Source: Candidatus Heimdallarchaeota archaeon
Lineage (GTDB): Archaea; Asgardarchaeota; Heimdallarchaeia; JABLTI01
NCBI GenBank assembly: GCA_018238155.1
Contig: JABCTZ010000019.1
Location: 30,832 to 94,831, forward strand
Direction: 5' to 3'
DNA: 64,000 bases
Within the stretch, counting starts at the first letter, position 1. Each line of letters begins with the position of its first letter. The position numbers were made by a program, and so were the translations under genes. This document shows positions 27,219 to 36,096 of this stretch, piece after piece. Below the pieces are notes generated by a model, which was not told the DNA's origin, made no database searches, and saw only the letters and a list, made by a program, of their open reading frames with translations.

Positions 27219-27800
27219 ATGAACGAAACTCTTGATAATGAAAAACTAACAAACAAGAAAAAGCAAAATTCTTCTGCAATAATAGCAAAATTCCAAGAGG
27301 GTTCGATTCTCGTAGAAGATCATCAAGATGCACGCATAATTTATGATAATGGATTCTATGGATTGCTAAACAAAGATAAAACTCTTACTCTAAATTTTGA
27401 AGAAGCTCTTCATCTCTTTGAGCGTGGAGTAATTTGTATATCAAACGAATCAGGAATTGCTTTAAGTATAAGTGATTGTTCAACAATATTTTCTAAAAGA
27501 GAGAAAGGGTTCTGGAGCGATTACCTTGTCTATAAAGACCTAAGAAATAGAGGATATATTATAAATCGTGGAATTAGTAATTTGGTGAAATATCGATTAT
27601 ATCCTCGTGGTGCAAAGATTGGAAAAACACCTTCAAAAACAATGATTTGTCCACTCGCTGAAGGACAAACGATAAATCTCGAAGAGCTTGATAAGATTGT
27701 TGTACAAATTCAGAGCATTAAAAAAGAGCTACTAATTGCTTGTGTGGATCGTTTAGGTGATGTTTCCTATTACGAGTTACAAGCGTTATTCACATCCTAG
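27219..27800 (+). CDS. tRNA-splicing endonuclease family protein, probable structural subunit
   Basis: The C-terminal half has the EndA catalytic-domain pattern: VYKDLRNRGYIINRG, KYRLYPRG, then KKELLIACVDRLGDVSYYEL. EndA cuts introns out of pre-tRNA using a Tyr-His-Lys triad. The Tyr (about 128) and Lys (about 169) are present, but where the family has a His before the 'YLV' strand this protein reads KTPSKTMICPL, with no histidine. It may therefore be the structural partner of an alpha2-beta2 enzyme. The N-terminal half is the usual EndA N-domain (GLLNKDKTLTLNFEEALHLFERG). It overlaps no neighbour and is followed by rpiA after 16 nt. Confidence 0.7.
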   Translation: MNETLDNEKLTNKKKQNSSAIIAKFQEGSILVEDHQDARIIYDNGFYGLLNKDKTLTLNFEEALHLFERGVICISNESGIALSISDCSTIFSKREKGFWSDYLVYKDLRNRGYIINRGISNLVKYRLYPRGAKIGKTPSKTMICPLAEGQTINLEELDKIVVQIQSIKKELLIACVDRLGDVSYYELQALFTS

Positions 27801-27816
27801 TATTAAAATTAACGAG

Positions 27817-28533
27817 ATGAATTATATGCCTACCCAAAAACAAGACGAAAAATTGCTAATGAAACAAAGATCTGCAAAAAAAGCACTTGAATATGTAAAG
27901 GAAAAAATGATTCTTGGAGTTGGAAGTGGTTCAACTGTTAGAGAATTTATTAAATTGCTTAAAAAAGCTGATATTAATCTTAGTGAAATAATTTGCATTC
28001 CAAGTTCATTTGATACAGAAGCAATGTTAATTGAACAAGGTTGTCATGTTGGGTCATTGAATCAATACCCTAAAATCGATTTAACAATCGATGGGGCAGA
28101 TCGAGTTGATAGGGATTTAAATATAATTAAAGGTGGAGGTGGAGCAATGCTACAAGAAAAAATCATTGCCGGAGCTGCACGTGAAGTAATTATTATTGTA
28201 GATGCTTCAAAAATAGTTCCAACATTGGGCGATAGCTTTCCAGTACCTGTTGAAGTAATACCATTAGCAAAAGAATTTGTGAAAAGAGAATTGGAAGCTT
28301 TGGGTGGTAAAGCATCACTAAGAAAATCTTCAGATAAACTTGGACCAACGATTACTGATAATGGAAATATAATTCTTGACACTGATTTCAAAGAAATTGC
28401 TAATCCCGAGCAATTGGAAAAACAATTGAATAATATTCCTGGTGTTATGGAAAATGGTCTTTTTCCAAAAGGATTGATTTCTCGAGTAATTATTGCTGAG
28501 AAAAATGAAATAAAATTATTAGAGAAGGAATAA
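27817..28533 (+). CDS. rpiA: Ribose-5-phosphate isomerase A
   Basis: The enzyme interconverts ribose-5-phosphate and ribulose-5-phosphate. Diagnostic blocks are VGSGSTVREFI, IPSSFDTEAM, DLTIDGADRVD (catalytic Asp region) and IKGGGGAMLQEKI, with a late PGVMENGLFP. Length of 238 residues from ATG 27817 is typical. An in-frame start at 27757 would overlap the end of the endonuclease gene and adds residues not seen in the family. It probably shares a transcript with the EndA-like gene and serves nucleotide sugar supply. Confidence 0.93.
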   Translation: MNYMPTQKQDEKLLMKQRSAKKALEYVKEKMILGVGSGSTVREFIKLLKKADINLSEIICIPSSFDTEAMLIEQGCHVGSLNQYPKIDLTIDGADRVDRDLNIIKGGGGAMLQEKIIAGAAREVIIIVDASKIVPTLGDSFPVPVEVIPLAKEFVKRELEALGGKASLRKSSDKLGPTITDNGNIILDTDFKEIANPEQLEKQLNNIPGVMENGLFPKGLISRVIIAEKNEIKLLEKE

Positions 28534-28546
28534 CTTTCTCTAACAA

Positions 28547-30397
28547 TTATTTTAATTTGGCAAAAATCATTTCGCCTTTATTAATAATTTTGATTATTTC
28601 TTTTGCAATAGAGGTTGAACGATCAATCTTTATTTCTCCTTTCTTACCAATCGAACCTGAAAAGATACTTCTATTTTCTGTAACTACTTCAATATTAGTT
28701 CCCTGTTGGTGTTCTGGAAAGCTTAAAATGATATAACTTTTAGTAAGGCGAACATCAATTGGAGTTTTTCCATTTTTCGTTTCAATCTCTTTGGATTCCT
28801 TAATATCTTCATTGCTTGAAGAAATTGGTTTCACATCAATACGCATGCCAATTTTGTTCTCGAGTTCGTTGATTGTTTTACCTTTACGCCCAATAATACG
28901 TGGAATATCCTCTGAATATACTTCAAGGCGAATCGAATTTCGACCGATTTTTGTAATAATTAATCGATCAACGTTTATTGCTTTTCGAATTGTTTTTTCA
29001 ATACTTTTCTGTTCACTCTTCTTTAATGGTGGAAGGTTTGCAGTACCAACTTTATCAACAGGTATCACAGATACTTGTTCACCAAAAACAAATATATCAT
29101 ATCGTAATCGATGTGTTTCAAAATCACTGACTTCAATTACTGGTCGTGCAAGATCACGCTCTTGCATACCTGAGGGAACTTTTACAGTCATTCGAAGCTC
29201 AACAACATCGGCAATTTTACCATCCTTGACATAGATGACAGTATCTAATATACTAGGAATTAATCCAAGGTCAATTCTACCAATAAATCTTTGAATTGCT
29301 TCTATTGCAGTCGTAGAATGTATGACTCCAACTAAACCAATGCCTGCAAGACGCATATCTCCAAAAGCTTCAAAATCAGCCGTTTTTCTTAGCTCATCAA
29401 AGATAACAAAATCTGGTCTAATGAGCAACATAATATCTGCTGTTTTTCTGAAATCACCACCTAATGCAGTATACTGAGATACTTCAGGACCAACTTGAAG
29501 ATCTCGCGGCTTTTCCACCGTTTTTACAGTTTTATTCTGAGAAGCAAAAAAGTCTGCTACAGCTTGTGCAAAGGTTGACTTTCCTGCTCCCGGAGAGCCG
29601 GCAATTAATACTCCTTCTGCACCTTCTCGTAATCTGTTGAGGAGGCTTTCAGTTAAATGATAATCATCTAGTGAGAGTCTAACAATGGGTTTAACAGCTG
29701 TTATCTCGAGAGCATCTGAAAATGGAGGTCTTGCAATAACAACTCTCATCGCATCAAGTTGGATAACTTGTACACCAGGTTCATCCATTTCAATAAAACA
29801 ATTGGGAGTTGTACGAGCAATAGAAACAATATCAGTTATTACTTCATTTATTTCTTCATGTGTGGAAATATTTTCACCAATTTTTACTAATTCCCAATCT
29901 CCAGGCTTTCCCTTTTTTGCTTGCGGATGAACTTTTTCTCGTAAATGAATTGACATTGTCGTATCATCAAAATAATCAAAAATACGTTTAAGTGGTTTTT
30001 TTCTAGGTGGACTTTTTATATATTCAACATCAATGCCTTCAACTTCACACATTGAGACTAATACTTTATCACTTGTATAAAGAACTGCATTATGTTCTCG
30101 TGCAACATCACGTATTTTTGAATCAAGTTCACCAGAAGAAGCAAGTTTGATTTCATCGAGGTTTGGACGTGCACCTGCTAATGTAACTGAAATACCAAGA
30201 TGGTTGCATTCAAATCTAAGGTTCTTTAATTCCTCTAATCCCTCAAATCCTTTCGAACGACGATTATTTGCCATGTTCTCTATTTCACTAATAACAATTC
30301 GGGGGAGAATAATTTCCTCAATTTCGTCTTTTAATTGAAGGATTTCTGCTACAATAAATCTGGATACAATGACACTAGTATCTGGAACAATTTTCAA
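28547..30397 (-). CDS. PIN domain - RecA/PilT-like ATPase - KH domain protein
   Basis: This archaeal multidomain protein starts with a PIN nuclease domain (VPDTSVIVSR with the first catalytic Asp, residues 4-130). A VirB11/PilT-like ATPase follows, with Walker A LIAGSPGAGKSTFAQ and Walker B DFVIFDELRKTADFEAF. Near the end lies a KH RNA-binding motif, RIIGRKGKTINELENKIG. The combination is conserved in many archaea and suggests an RNA-handling ATPase; its target is unknown. Despite the PilT-like ATPase it is not the pilus motor of the nearby tadC locus. Translation starts at TTG 30397 with GGAGTG upstream. It converges on rpiA. Confidence 0.85.
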   Translation of the reverse strand: MKIVPDTSVIVSRFIVAEILQLKDEIEEIILPRIVISEIENMANNRRSKGFEGLEELKNLRFECNHLGISVTLAGARPNLDEIKLASSGELDSKIRDVAREHNAVLYTSDKVLVSMCEVEGIDVEYIKSPPRKKPLKRIFDYFDDTTMSIHLREKVHPQAKKGKPGDWELVKIGENISTHEEINEVITDIVSIARTTPNCFIEMDEPGVQVIQLDAMRVVIARPPFSDALEITAVKPIVRLSLDDYHLTESLLNRLREGAEGVLIAGSPGAGKSTFAQAVADFFASQNKTVKTVEKPRDLQVGPEVSQYTALGGDFRKTADIMLLIRPDFVIFDELRKTADFEAFGDMRLAGIGLVGVIHSTTAIEAIQRFIGRIDLGLIPSILDTVIYVKDGKIADVVELRMTVKVPSGMQERDLARPVIEVSDFETHRLRYDIFVFGEQVSVIPVDKVGTANLPPLKKSEQKSIEKTIRKAINVDRLIITKIGRNSIRLEVYSEDIPRIIGRKGKTINELENKIGMRIDVKPISSSNEDIKESKEIETKNGKTPIDVRLTKSYIILSFPEHQQGTNIEVVTENRSIFSGSIGKKGEIKIDRSTSIAKEIIKIINKGEMIFAKLK

Positions 30398-30603
30398 TGG
30401 TCTAACACTCCAAAGAATCTAATCGCTATTTACAAAATAATTTGTAATACCAATTAGTAAACATCTGGTTCTTATGGTGAAAAGCAAAGATTATTGTTCT
30501 TTAATACTTTCGTATGTAGAGCTATTTTTAAAATGAAATAAAACGGTTAATTTCGAAATAAACGAATGATTTTTGATGGTAAATTGATAATAATTATTTA
30601 AAG

Positions 30604-31062
30604 ATGGTTGATGCTATGCCCTCTGATAATCTTGATGATTTTATAAATGAAAACAAAGAAGACATAGAGGAAGGAGAAATTGATTTTTCTTCACTAACTT
30701 TGGAAGAAAAGGATGCACTCATTCTTGAGATGCAAACAGATGAAATGATGCAGAAGAAAAAAGAAGACACTGCAACAGATTCCACATCAAAAGTTAGACA
30801 GAAACGAAGGCGTAGAAAACAAAAGAAATCATCAAATACAAATATTGCTCCTGGATTGGGTTGGGTAGCAATTAAAATGGGTTCAGCAATGACTTTTAGT
30901 TTGACCTTTGCTTTCTTAGGACCACTACTTATTTTTGTGGCTCTTTTCAAAGGATTTAGTGATAGATCGGTATATGATTGGTTTGATTTATTATGGGGCT
31001 GCATAGGAATCGGTTTAACAATTGCCGCATATTTCTTATTTAGATATATAATAAAAGACTAA
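30604..31062 (+). CDS. Small two-helix membrane protein with acidic N-terminal domain
   Basis: The product is 152 residues. An acidic soluble N-terminus (NKEDIEEGEIDFSS and LEEKDALILEMQ) is followed by a strongly basic patch (QKRRRRKQKKSS), then two membrane helices near residues 96-118 and 130-148. The basic patch before the first helix predicts a cytoplasmic N-terminus. I do not recognise the family. The gene diverges from the PIN-ATPase-KH gene across about 206 nt that contain only promoter-like AT-rich sequence. Confidence 0.6.
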   Translation: MVDAMPSDNLDDFINENKEDIEEGEIDFSSLTLEEKDALILEMQTDEMMQKKKEDTATDSTSKVRQKRRRRKQKKSSNTNIAPGLGWVAIKMGSAMTFSLTFAFLGPLLIFVALFKGFSDRSVYDWFDLLWGCIGIGLTIAAYFLFRYIIKD

Positions 31063-31129
31063 TTAAATACAACACAATCAAATAATTCGAAATTAGTGAA
31101 AAAAGCTATTCAGCATAAAAAAAAAGAAT

Positions 31130-31336
31130 TTATCCTCCTTTAAGGATAGGGAGAACAATAATTTCATCATTTTTCTCAACAAATTGGTCGAGATTATCTA
31201 CTCTTTCACAATTTATTAAAACAATATGACGTTCGATATCGCTGACACCTTCAGCTTCTAGAAATCCTCTCAACACAATCCTCTCTTCAGGTACATATTT
31301 CATTATACTACTTTTTATACGTCCAGTACCGCTCAT
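31130..31336 (-). CDS. Small ubiquitin-like beta-grasp protein (ThiS/MoaD-like) ending in Gly-Gly
   Basis: The 68-residue protein has a compact beta-grasp pattern with NDEIIVLPILKGG at the end; the final Gly-Gly is exposed for activation. The segment RHIVLINCERVDNLDQFVEKNDE resembles ThiS/MoaD small proteins. It is shorter than the 20.8 kb paralogue and unlike it elsewhere. It could be a sulfur carrier for thiamine, tungsten/molybdenum cofactor or tRNA thiolation, or a protein modifier; no partner enzyme gene is adjacent. It converges on the two-helix membrane protein gene. Confidence 0.7.
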   Translation of the reverse strand: MSGTGRIKSSIMKYVPEERIVLRGFLEAEGVSDIERHIVLINCERVDNLDQFVEKNDEIIVLPILKGG

Positions 31337-31502
31337 GAGTTGCCACCAGGATATAATAGATTAAATAATAAATACTTAGAGATTGAATCTATATAGAATA
31401 GAGTCTATAATAATTTTTTCCTAAGTAGGAATTATCATTTAGAATAGAAAATGTTACTTTGAAGCAGAAATTTTAAAAAAAAACAGCAAAAAATACCACT
31501 TT

Positions 31503-32090
31503 CTAAGTGGGTTTTGAAGTGGAAACTCTGGGAATATTACGATTAGCACGGCGGGTTTTTGTTGTAAGAATTTGATCATGAATCCATTGAAATGCTTCGT
31601 AAATACCTAGACCAGTTTGTGCACTTGTATTTTGTACATGAATTGTTCTTTCAAACATTGTTGTGAGATGAAAATTTTGAATAATATAGGCAAGAGAGCA
31701 GACATTATTCATATCTTGCTTAGTGGCTAAAATCAAAATGGGAATATTTGGTGTACAATAATTTTCTACTGCTTCGTGGAAAATCTCTCTCGCTAAAGAT
31801 AATCTTTGAATATCACTTGAATCAAGGACAAAAATGAGTATATCTGCTCGTTCAATATATCCTGGCCAAAACTGCCGGAAAATTTGTTGGCCTCCTAAAT
31901 CCATTATTGAAAGTTCTAATTTACCTAGTTTCAATCTCTCAAAATTGACACCCATAGTAGCTAGACTTTCACTGGGCTCACCATTCTTCAAATAATTAAG
32001 AATTGATGTTTTTCCTGCATTATCTAACCCACACATAGCAATATTGACTTTTTTATCAAATTTTCTAAACAATTTTGAAAGAATGCCCAT
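31503..32090 (-). CDS. Arf-family small GTPase with Met-Gly amphipathic N-terminus
   Basis: All Arf-type G motifs are present: G1 GLDNAGKTS, switch-I Thr in TMGVNFE, G3 DLGGQ, G4 TKQD and G5 SAQTG. The DLGGQ, PGYIERAD and ILIFVLDSSD patterns are diagnostic for Arf/Sar proteins. From ATG 32090 the protein begins MGILSKLFRKFDKKVNIAM, which mirrors eukaryotic Arf1: Gly2 followed by an amphipathic helix leading to strand 1. An in-frame ATG at 32114 adds eight residues that would bury this N-terminus; AGGATGA lies upstream of 32090. A basic C-terminal tail of about 20 residues (KTRRANRNIPR) is extra. The role in archaeal membranes is not known. Confidence 0.85.
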   Translation of the reverse strand: MGILSKLFRKFDKKVNIAMCGLDNAGKTSILNYLKNGEPSESLATMGVNFERLKLGKLELSIMDLGGQQIFRQFWPGYIERADILIFVLDSSDIQRLSLAREIFHEAVENYCTPNIPILILATKQDMNNVCSLAYIIQNFHLTTMFERTIHVQNTSAQTGLGIYEAFQWIHDQILTTKTRRANRNIPRVSTSKPT

Positions 32091-32267
32091 TCTAAATTCA
32101 TCCTGATCTTCCATTGATCAAATGTTTTCGGTTGCAATAAAAGATAAAAAAAATACCTTATAAACACCACAAAAAATGACTTGTGGAATACAAAACTCGC
32201 ATTACATGAATTAACATAAGGAAAAAGTAATGGTCCCATTATTTTGAGACCAAAGGAAAATTTCTCT

Positions 32268-33176
32268 CTATTCAATTTCTGGAACGAATATTTTGAAAAT
32301 TTCTTCAGATTCGCGACTTAGAACAATGTCCTCACGAGATTGAAACTTATCTCGAAGATTAAGGGGGATTTGTAGTGCTCCAAAAGCATCAACAAAAACG
32401 GGTATTTTTTCCGGATTAACAAAACCTCTTCTTACACTGGTTATACGTCCATCAACTAATAACATTGTACGGTAACCACGTGCCATTAATCGCCGGTCAT
32501 GGGTAGCTAAAATCATGGTAATGCCAAGGTCTCTGTTAATTTTTTCAAGGAAATCAATGATTTTTTCGGACGTTTGTGAATCTAATTCTCCTGTGGGCTC
32601 ATCGAGAACGACTAGTTCTGGACTATTAGCCAGTGCCACAGCCAAAGAAATCCTTTGAATTTCTCCTCCTGAGAGCTGTGTAGGTTTATGATGAGCTCTA
32701 TCCAGTAATTCAACTTCTTCAAGAAGTTCATGGGTGCGAGCCATTCTTTCTTCCCTGGGCATTCCGAGAATTCTCATCGGCACTTGAATGTTTTGTGAAG
32801 CAGAAAGCTCCCAGATAAGATTCATTTGTGGAAGTTGCCAAACAACTCCAACACGTCTTTTTCTATAATCAACCATTTTTGCACGAGAGAATTTTGCGAT
32901 ATCAGTGTCTCCTACTCTCACTAAACCTGCTGAAGGTAATAGATTTCCTGCAAGAATGTTGAGAAGAGTTGATTTACCTGAACCACTGGGTCCAACAACA
33001 AGTGAGATTTCCCCTTGAGCAATTTGCATTTCTAATCCGCGAAGTGCAGGAACTCTAACTCTGTTTTTTTCATCTGCATAGATTTTAATCAAATCTCTGC
33101 ATTCAATGAATATCTTCTTTTCTCTCTCTTTGAGAGTGATGTTTTCTCCTTGTGCTTTTGGACTACTTGTACTCAT
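32268..33176 (-). CDS. ABC transporter ATPase of the LolD/MacB/FtsE type, no permease nearby
   Basis: The ATPase domain has Walker A GPSGSGKSTLLN, the signature LSGGEIQRISLAVALANSP, Walker B LVVLDEPTGELDSQ and the H-loop ATHDRR. The LDSQTSE region is typical of the MacB/LolD/FtsE branch. A C-terminal extension of about 60 residues (VNPEKIPVFVDAFGALQIPLN) follows the nucleotide-binding domain. In this branch the ATPase drives FtsX/MacB-type permeases that export or extract lipids and peptides, but neither neighbour is a permease, so its partner is elsewhere. Confidence 0.88.
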   Translation of the reverse strand: MSTSSPKAQGENITLKEREKKIFIECRDLIKIYADEKNRVRVPALRGLEMQIAQGEISLVVGPSGSGKSTLLNILAGNLLPSAGLVRVGDTDIAKFSRAKMVDYRKRRVGVVWQLPQMNLIWELSASQNIQVPMRILGMPREERMARTHELLEEVELLDRAHHKPTQLSGGEIQRISLAVALANSPELVVLDEPTGELDSQTSEKIIDFLEKINRDLGITMILATHDRRLMARGYRTMLLVDGRITSVRRGFVNPEKIPVFVDAFGALQIPLNLRDKFQSREDIVLSRESEEIFKIFVPEIE

Positions 33177-33404
33177 TTCTTATCCCACTTATTCAAGTGT
33201 TTTTTTCTTTTTAACTGTAATTATTAATCCATCAATATTCTATCCCTTATTTTGAGATATTTTTTTACTGTGTAAATATGTTTGATAGTTATTTTTTACG
33301 AATATGCTCTTGTTTTATACTTTATTTTTTTTCGAATCCGAGAGTGTCTATTTTTTCCCTTCGAATGATTTTTGAATGGTAAATCTTCTAACATCTAGAC
33401 TACT

Positions 33405-34313
33405 ATGCATCTTATTGTTTTAGGAAGTATAACCGAGGATGTTATTAAAACACCAAATGGTACTGAGCAAAGACATATTGGTGGAGTTCCTATTTATGCT
33501 GCTGCTACTGCCAAAGCTCTAGGAGAGAATATTGGCATTGTCTCTAAAGTTGGTACAGATTTTCCTATTAAAAATCTTAAAACAATCAATTCATTAGATG
33601 CTGATTTGAATGGTTTTATGATTTCCGGTCAAACTTCAATGCGGTTTGAAAATAAATACAAAGCATCTGGGAAAAGAACGCAAAAAGTACTTTCGTTTTC
33701 AGAGAAAATAACTTTCAAAGATATCCCTGAAATATATTATTCTGTACCATGTATTCACCTCGGTCCTGTTTTTAATGAGATTACTCCTCAATTAATTGAT
33801 GAAGTTCGAGATATTTTTAAAATCGTTTCTTTAGATGGTCAAGGTTTTACAAGAAGTATAGATAAAGGCAATGGATCCATTGTTCTAAAACCTTGGTTAG
33901 ATTACAAAGAATATTTCCCAAAATTAGATGTTTTGAAAGTAGATGATATTGAATTGAAAGGAATTACTGGGACAACTCGTCTTAAGGATGCCATTGATCT
34001 TGCACTCGCTACTGATCTGAAAACGTTAGTTATTACTCGAGCGCATAAAGGGGCGATTATCTACCATCTTAAGAAACGATATGATATACCTACTATTCAA
34101 ACAGATGTTGTTGATGCGACAGGCGCAGGTGATGCCTTTATTATTGCATACCTTCTTGAGTATATTATTACCAATGACTGTTATTATTCTGGACTGATTG
34201 CTGCTGCCGTAGCATCATTTACAATATCATTTTCTGGTCCTGAACCTCAATACACTCGAGATGATGTTATTTCTAAATTGAAACAAACACAAACGAATTT
34301 TCAGTTGAAATAA
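33405..34313 (+). CDS. PfkB-family carbohydrate/nucleoside kinase
   Basis: The C-terminal PfkB signature VVDATGAGDAFIIAYL contains the catalytic Asp, and the N-terminal block HIGGVPIYAAATAKALGENIG is the matching substrate-side glycine motif. Ribokinase-like enzymes with this layout phosphorylate sugars, nucleosides or related alcohols with ATP. The 302-residue length is usual. Substrate-defining residues are not recognisable; fructose, ribose, nucleoside or sugar-acid kinases all remain possible. It stands as a single gene with its own upstream gap of 228 nt. Confidence 0.85.
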   Translation: MHLIVLGSITEDVIKTPNGTEQRHIGGVPIYAAATAKALGENIGIVSKVGTDFPIKNLKTINSLDADLNGFMISGQTSMRFENKYKASGKRTQKVLSFSEKITFKDIPEIYYSVPCIHLGPVFNEITPQLIDEVRDIFKIVSLDGQGFTRSIDKGNGSIVLKPWLDYKEYFPKLDVLKVDDIELKGITGTTRLKDAIDLALATDLKTLVITRAHKGAIIYHLKKRYDIPTIQTDVVDATGAGDAFIIAYLLEYIITNDCYYSGLIAAAVASFTISFSGPEPQYTRDDVISKLKQTQTNFQLK

Positions 34314-34410
34314 TTGCCTTTGTTACCATTATTGTTATATGTTTATTTAGCTATCTTTTTCAAAGAGTTCTACTCAATGAAAACTAACACAAACGTTTAG
34401 GTGTACAATT

Positions 34411-35376
34411 ATGAGTGAAGATTACGATTATCGATTAGAAGATCCCAGTGTTGAACGTATTGATGAATTTGTTGATACAAAGATTCTTCTAGCAAAATCA
34501 AATGTGTCTGATGCAGAAGCTGATACCTTATTCAATAAAGAAAAGGCGGATGTTTTCAAAGGTATTTTCAAGCGACCAAAATCAAATGAAGTAGTTATTA
34601 AAAAAATAACTAAGGGGCTTGAACCATATTTAGTTATAGGTGGACGATATGAAATTCGCTATCTCACTGAAAGAACATATGATGTTGATTTGTTAGACGA
34701 TGCAGTTTCAGTCTTTATTTTAGGCGAAGAACTTACAGTTGAAAAAAGTGAAGAAGAAGAAACCGAAGTTGAAATTAAATCAGAAAAGAAGAAAGGTTTC
34801 TTTGATGGACTTTTCAGCAGTGGAAAAAAGAAACCAGCTTCAAAACCCGAGCTTCAAATAAAAGGAATTGAACATATTTTCTCTGAGAGTGAAATCATGG
34901 AAGCAAGGAATTATGCCGGGATTTCAATTAACCCCGAAAACTTAGAAGAAGCTGATTTTACTGATATGGGTTTACCTTTCTTAAAAGGTGAAGGATCAGT
35001 TGTACCAAAAGAATATATCGATATGGACAAATTCATTGCTGAATTAATAGAAGAATTTGCTACTAGACCAGAACATGCACAAAGAGTTCTTTTTGAAAAA
35101 CTAGCTTTAACTGATAAGAAAATATACTTTTATCCAGTTTACTGGGCTGAAATGATTTACAAAGATAAAGATACAAAAAATGTTCGATTAGATGCAGTTA
35201 CTAAGAAAATCGTTGCTCCAAAAGGAAAACGCTTTGCCCCTCCAATGGATGGATCTTTCTCTCATATTGAAGAGAGTAGTATAGTAGATGATGGAACAAA
35301 AACTTGCCCTGGTTGTGGCGTCGAAATTGATGATGAAATCACTTTTTGTCCAGATTGTGGTGTAAAAGTAACCTAA
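34411..35376 (+). CDS. Unrecognised soluble protein with C-terminal zinc ribbon
   Basis: The 321-residue product has an N-terminal segment (about 1-110) rich in beta patterns (VVIKKITKGLEPYLVIGGRY, VDLLDDAVSVFIL), a charged linker with KSEKKKGFFDGLFSSGKKKP, a second domain (about 150-280), and a C-terminal zinc ribbon CPGCG...CPDCG. No membrane helix or catalytic motif is visible. The family is not known to me. It has an ATG start and is the last intact chromosomal gene before the accessory region. Confidence 0.6.
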   Translation: MSEDYDYRLEDPSVERIDEFVDTKILLAKSNVSDAEADTLFNKEKADVFKGIFKRPKSNEVVIKKITKGLEPYLVIGGRYEIRYLTERTYDVDLLDDAVSVFILGEELTVEKSEEEETEVEIKSEKKKGFFDGLFSSGKKKPASKPELQIKGIEHIFSESEIMEARNYAGISINPENLEEADFTDMGLPFLKGEGSVVPKEYIDMDKFIAELIEEFATRPEHAQRVLFEKLALTDKKIYFYPVYWAEMIYKDKDTKNVRLDAVTKKIVAPKGKRFAPPMDGSFSHIEESSIVDDGTKTCPGCGVEIDDEITFCPDCGVKVT

Positions 35377-35439
35377 TTCAATTGTAACATGTTTTATTTT
35401 ATCGCCCTTTTCTGGGGTAATAAAATATTCCTTTATTTT

Positions 35440-35915
35440 TCAACTCTTTACCTCTAATTCTACAACACCAACTTTTTCATATAGTTTGAGCATTTTGTAT
35501 AGATACTGAATACTAGTTTTCCCAATATCACATTTTATTAGCTCAGCAATTTCATCTAGTGTTCTCTTCCCATCAATCCAAAAAACACCTTATGTAAGAA
35601 CTGCGTGCATATCTTTATGCTCTTTATCTATTTCTTTCATCTTTTCGAAATCATCTAATGATAGGTCACTTAAGCTGAGACCCGTGATTGGTCCTCTAAA
35701 AACTCGTTTTGGAATTATTTCCTTAATCTTTTCTTTTTCTAATTTTCTTTGTTTTTCTTTTAGCTTTGGTTGTATATTCAATGCCAGAATGATAATATCT
35801 ATCGGACCATTGTATGAACATTGGTGTTCCAATGCCTATGTCTGGATCTCCTAATACTATATGATCTGATCCTCCCGAAAATGGTTGATCATTGGCAAAT
35901 TTGAATAGAGCAGTT
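35440..35915 (-). pseudogene. Decayed copy of the M28-type peptidase gene at 43.3-45.4 kb
   Basis: Read on the minus strand from about 35915, the sequence gives LFKFANDQPFSGGSDHIVLG, then DPDIGIGTPMFIQWSDRYYH. This parallels FKNANDQPFSGGSDHAILG and PDIGIGTPMLIQWPDRYYH in the intact 702-residue peptidase. The frame then breaks. A stretch equal to roughly 150 residues is missing, and homology resumes at PKRVFRGPITGLSLSDLSLD (intact: YRGPITSLNRLDIS). It continues to HAVLT, hits an in-frame TAA, and goes on with GVFWIDGKRTLDEIAELI (intact: AIFWIDGRRTIAEIAEKV) to TGA 35440-35442. The 5' part is absent beyond about 35915, where unrelated DNA begins. Confidence 0.85.
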
Positions 35916-36090
35916 ACCCAGCTTACAGGCAGAGAAGGAATTTGAACAACTAAAGAAGAAAGCTTACTTACTCATTAAAGAAGTATATAGGAATGAATTG
36001 GTGAGAATAGCCCGTTTGGATCTCTATGCTTACAAGAAGGAACATAGCTCTGGATTCTACTATCAGATTGATTTAGATGGAGGATTGTGA
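35905..36090 (+). pseudogene. Truncated ORF at the left junction of the accessory region
   Basis: A frame open from 35905 to TGA 36088 encodes 61 residues (SLQAEKEFEQLKKKAYLLIK, then a Tyr-rich end YAYKKEHSSGFYYQIDLDGG) but has no start codon before TTG 35998. It looks like the 3' end of a gene cut at the junction with the decayed peptidase gene, and it ends 6 nt before the next ORF. The gene of origin is unknown. Confidence 0.4.
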
Positions 36091-36096
36091 GTTAGA

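Noticed and set aside
28791..29234. Plus-strand ORF opposite the PIN-ATPase-KH gene
   Set aside because: Shadow of a conserved gene; low-complexity Ser/Ile composition.
28547..30397. PIN-ATPase-KH protein as motor of the pilus-like locus
   Set aside because: The PIN and KH domains mark an RNA-related archaeal family, not a TadA/FlaI motor, and it is 9 kb away on its own.
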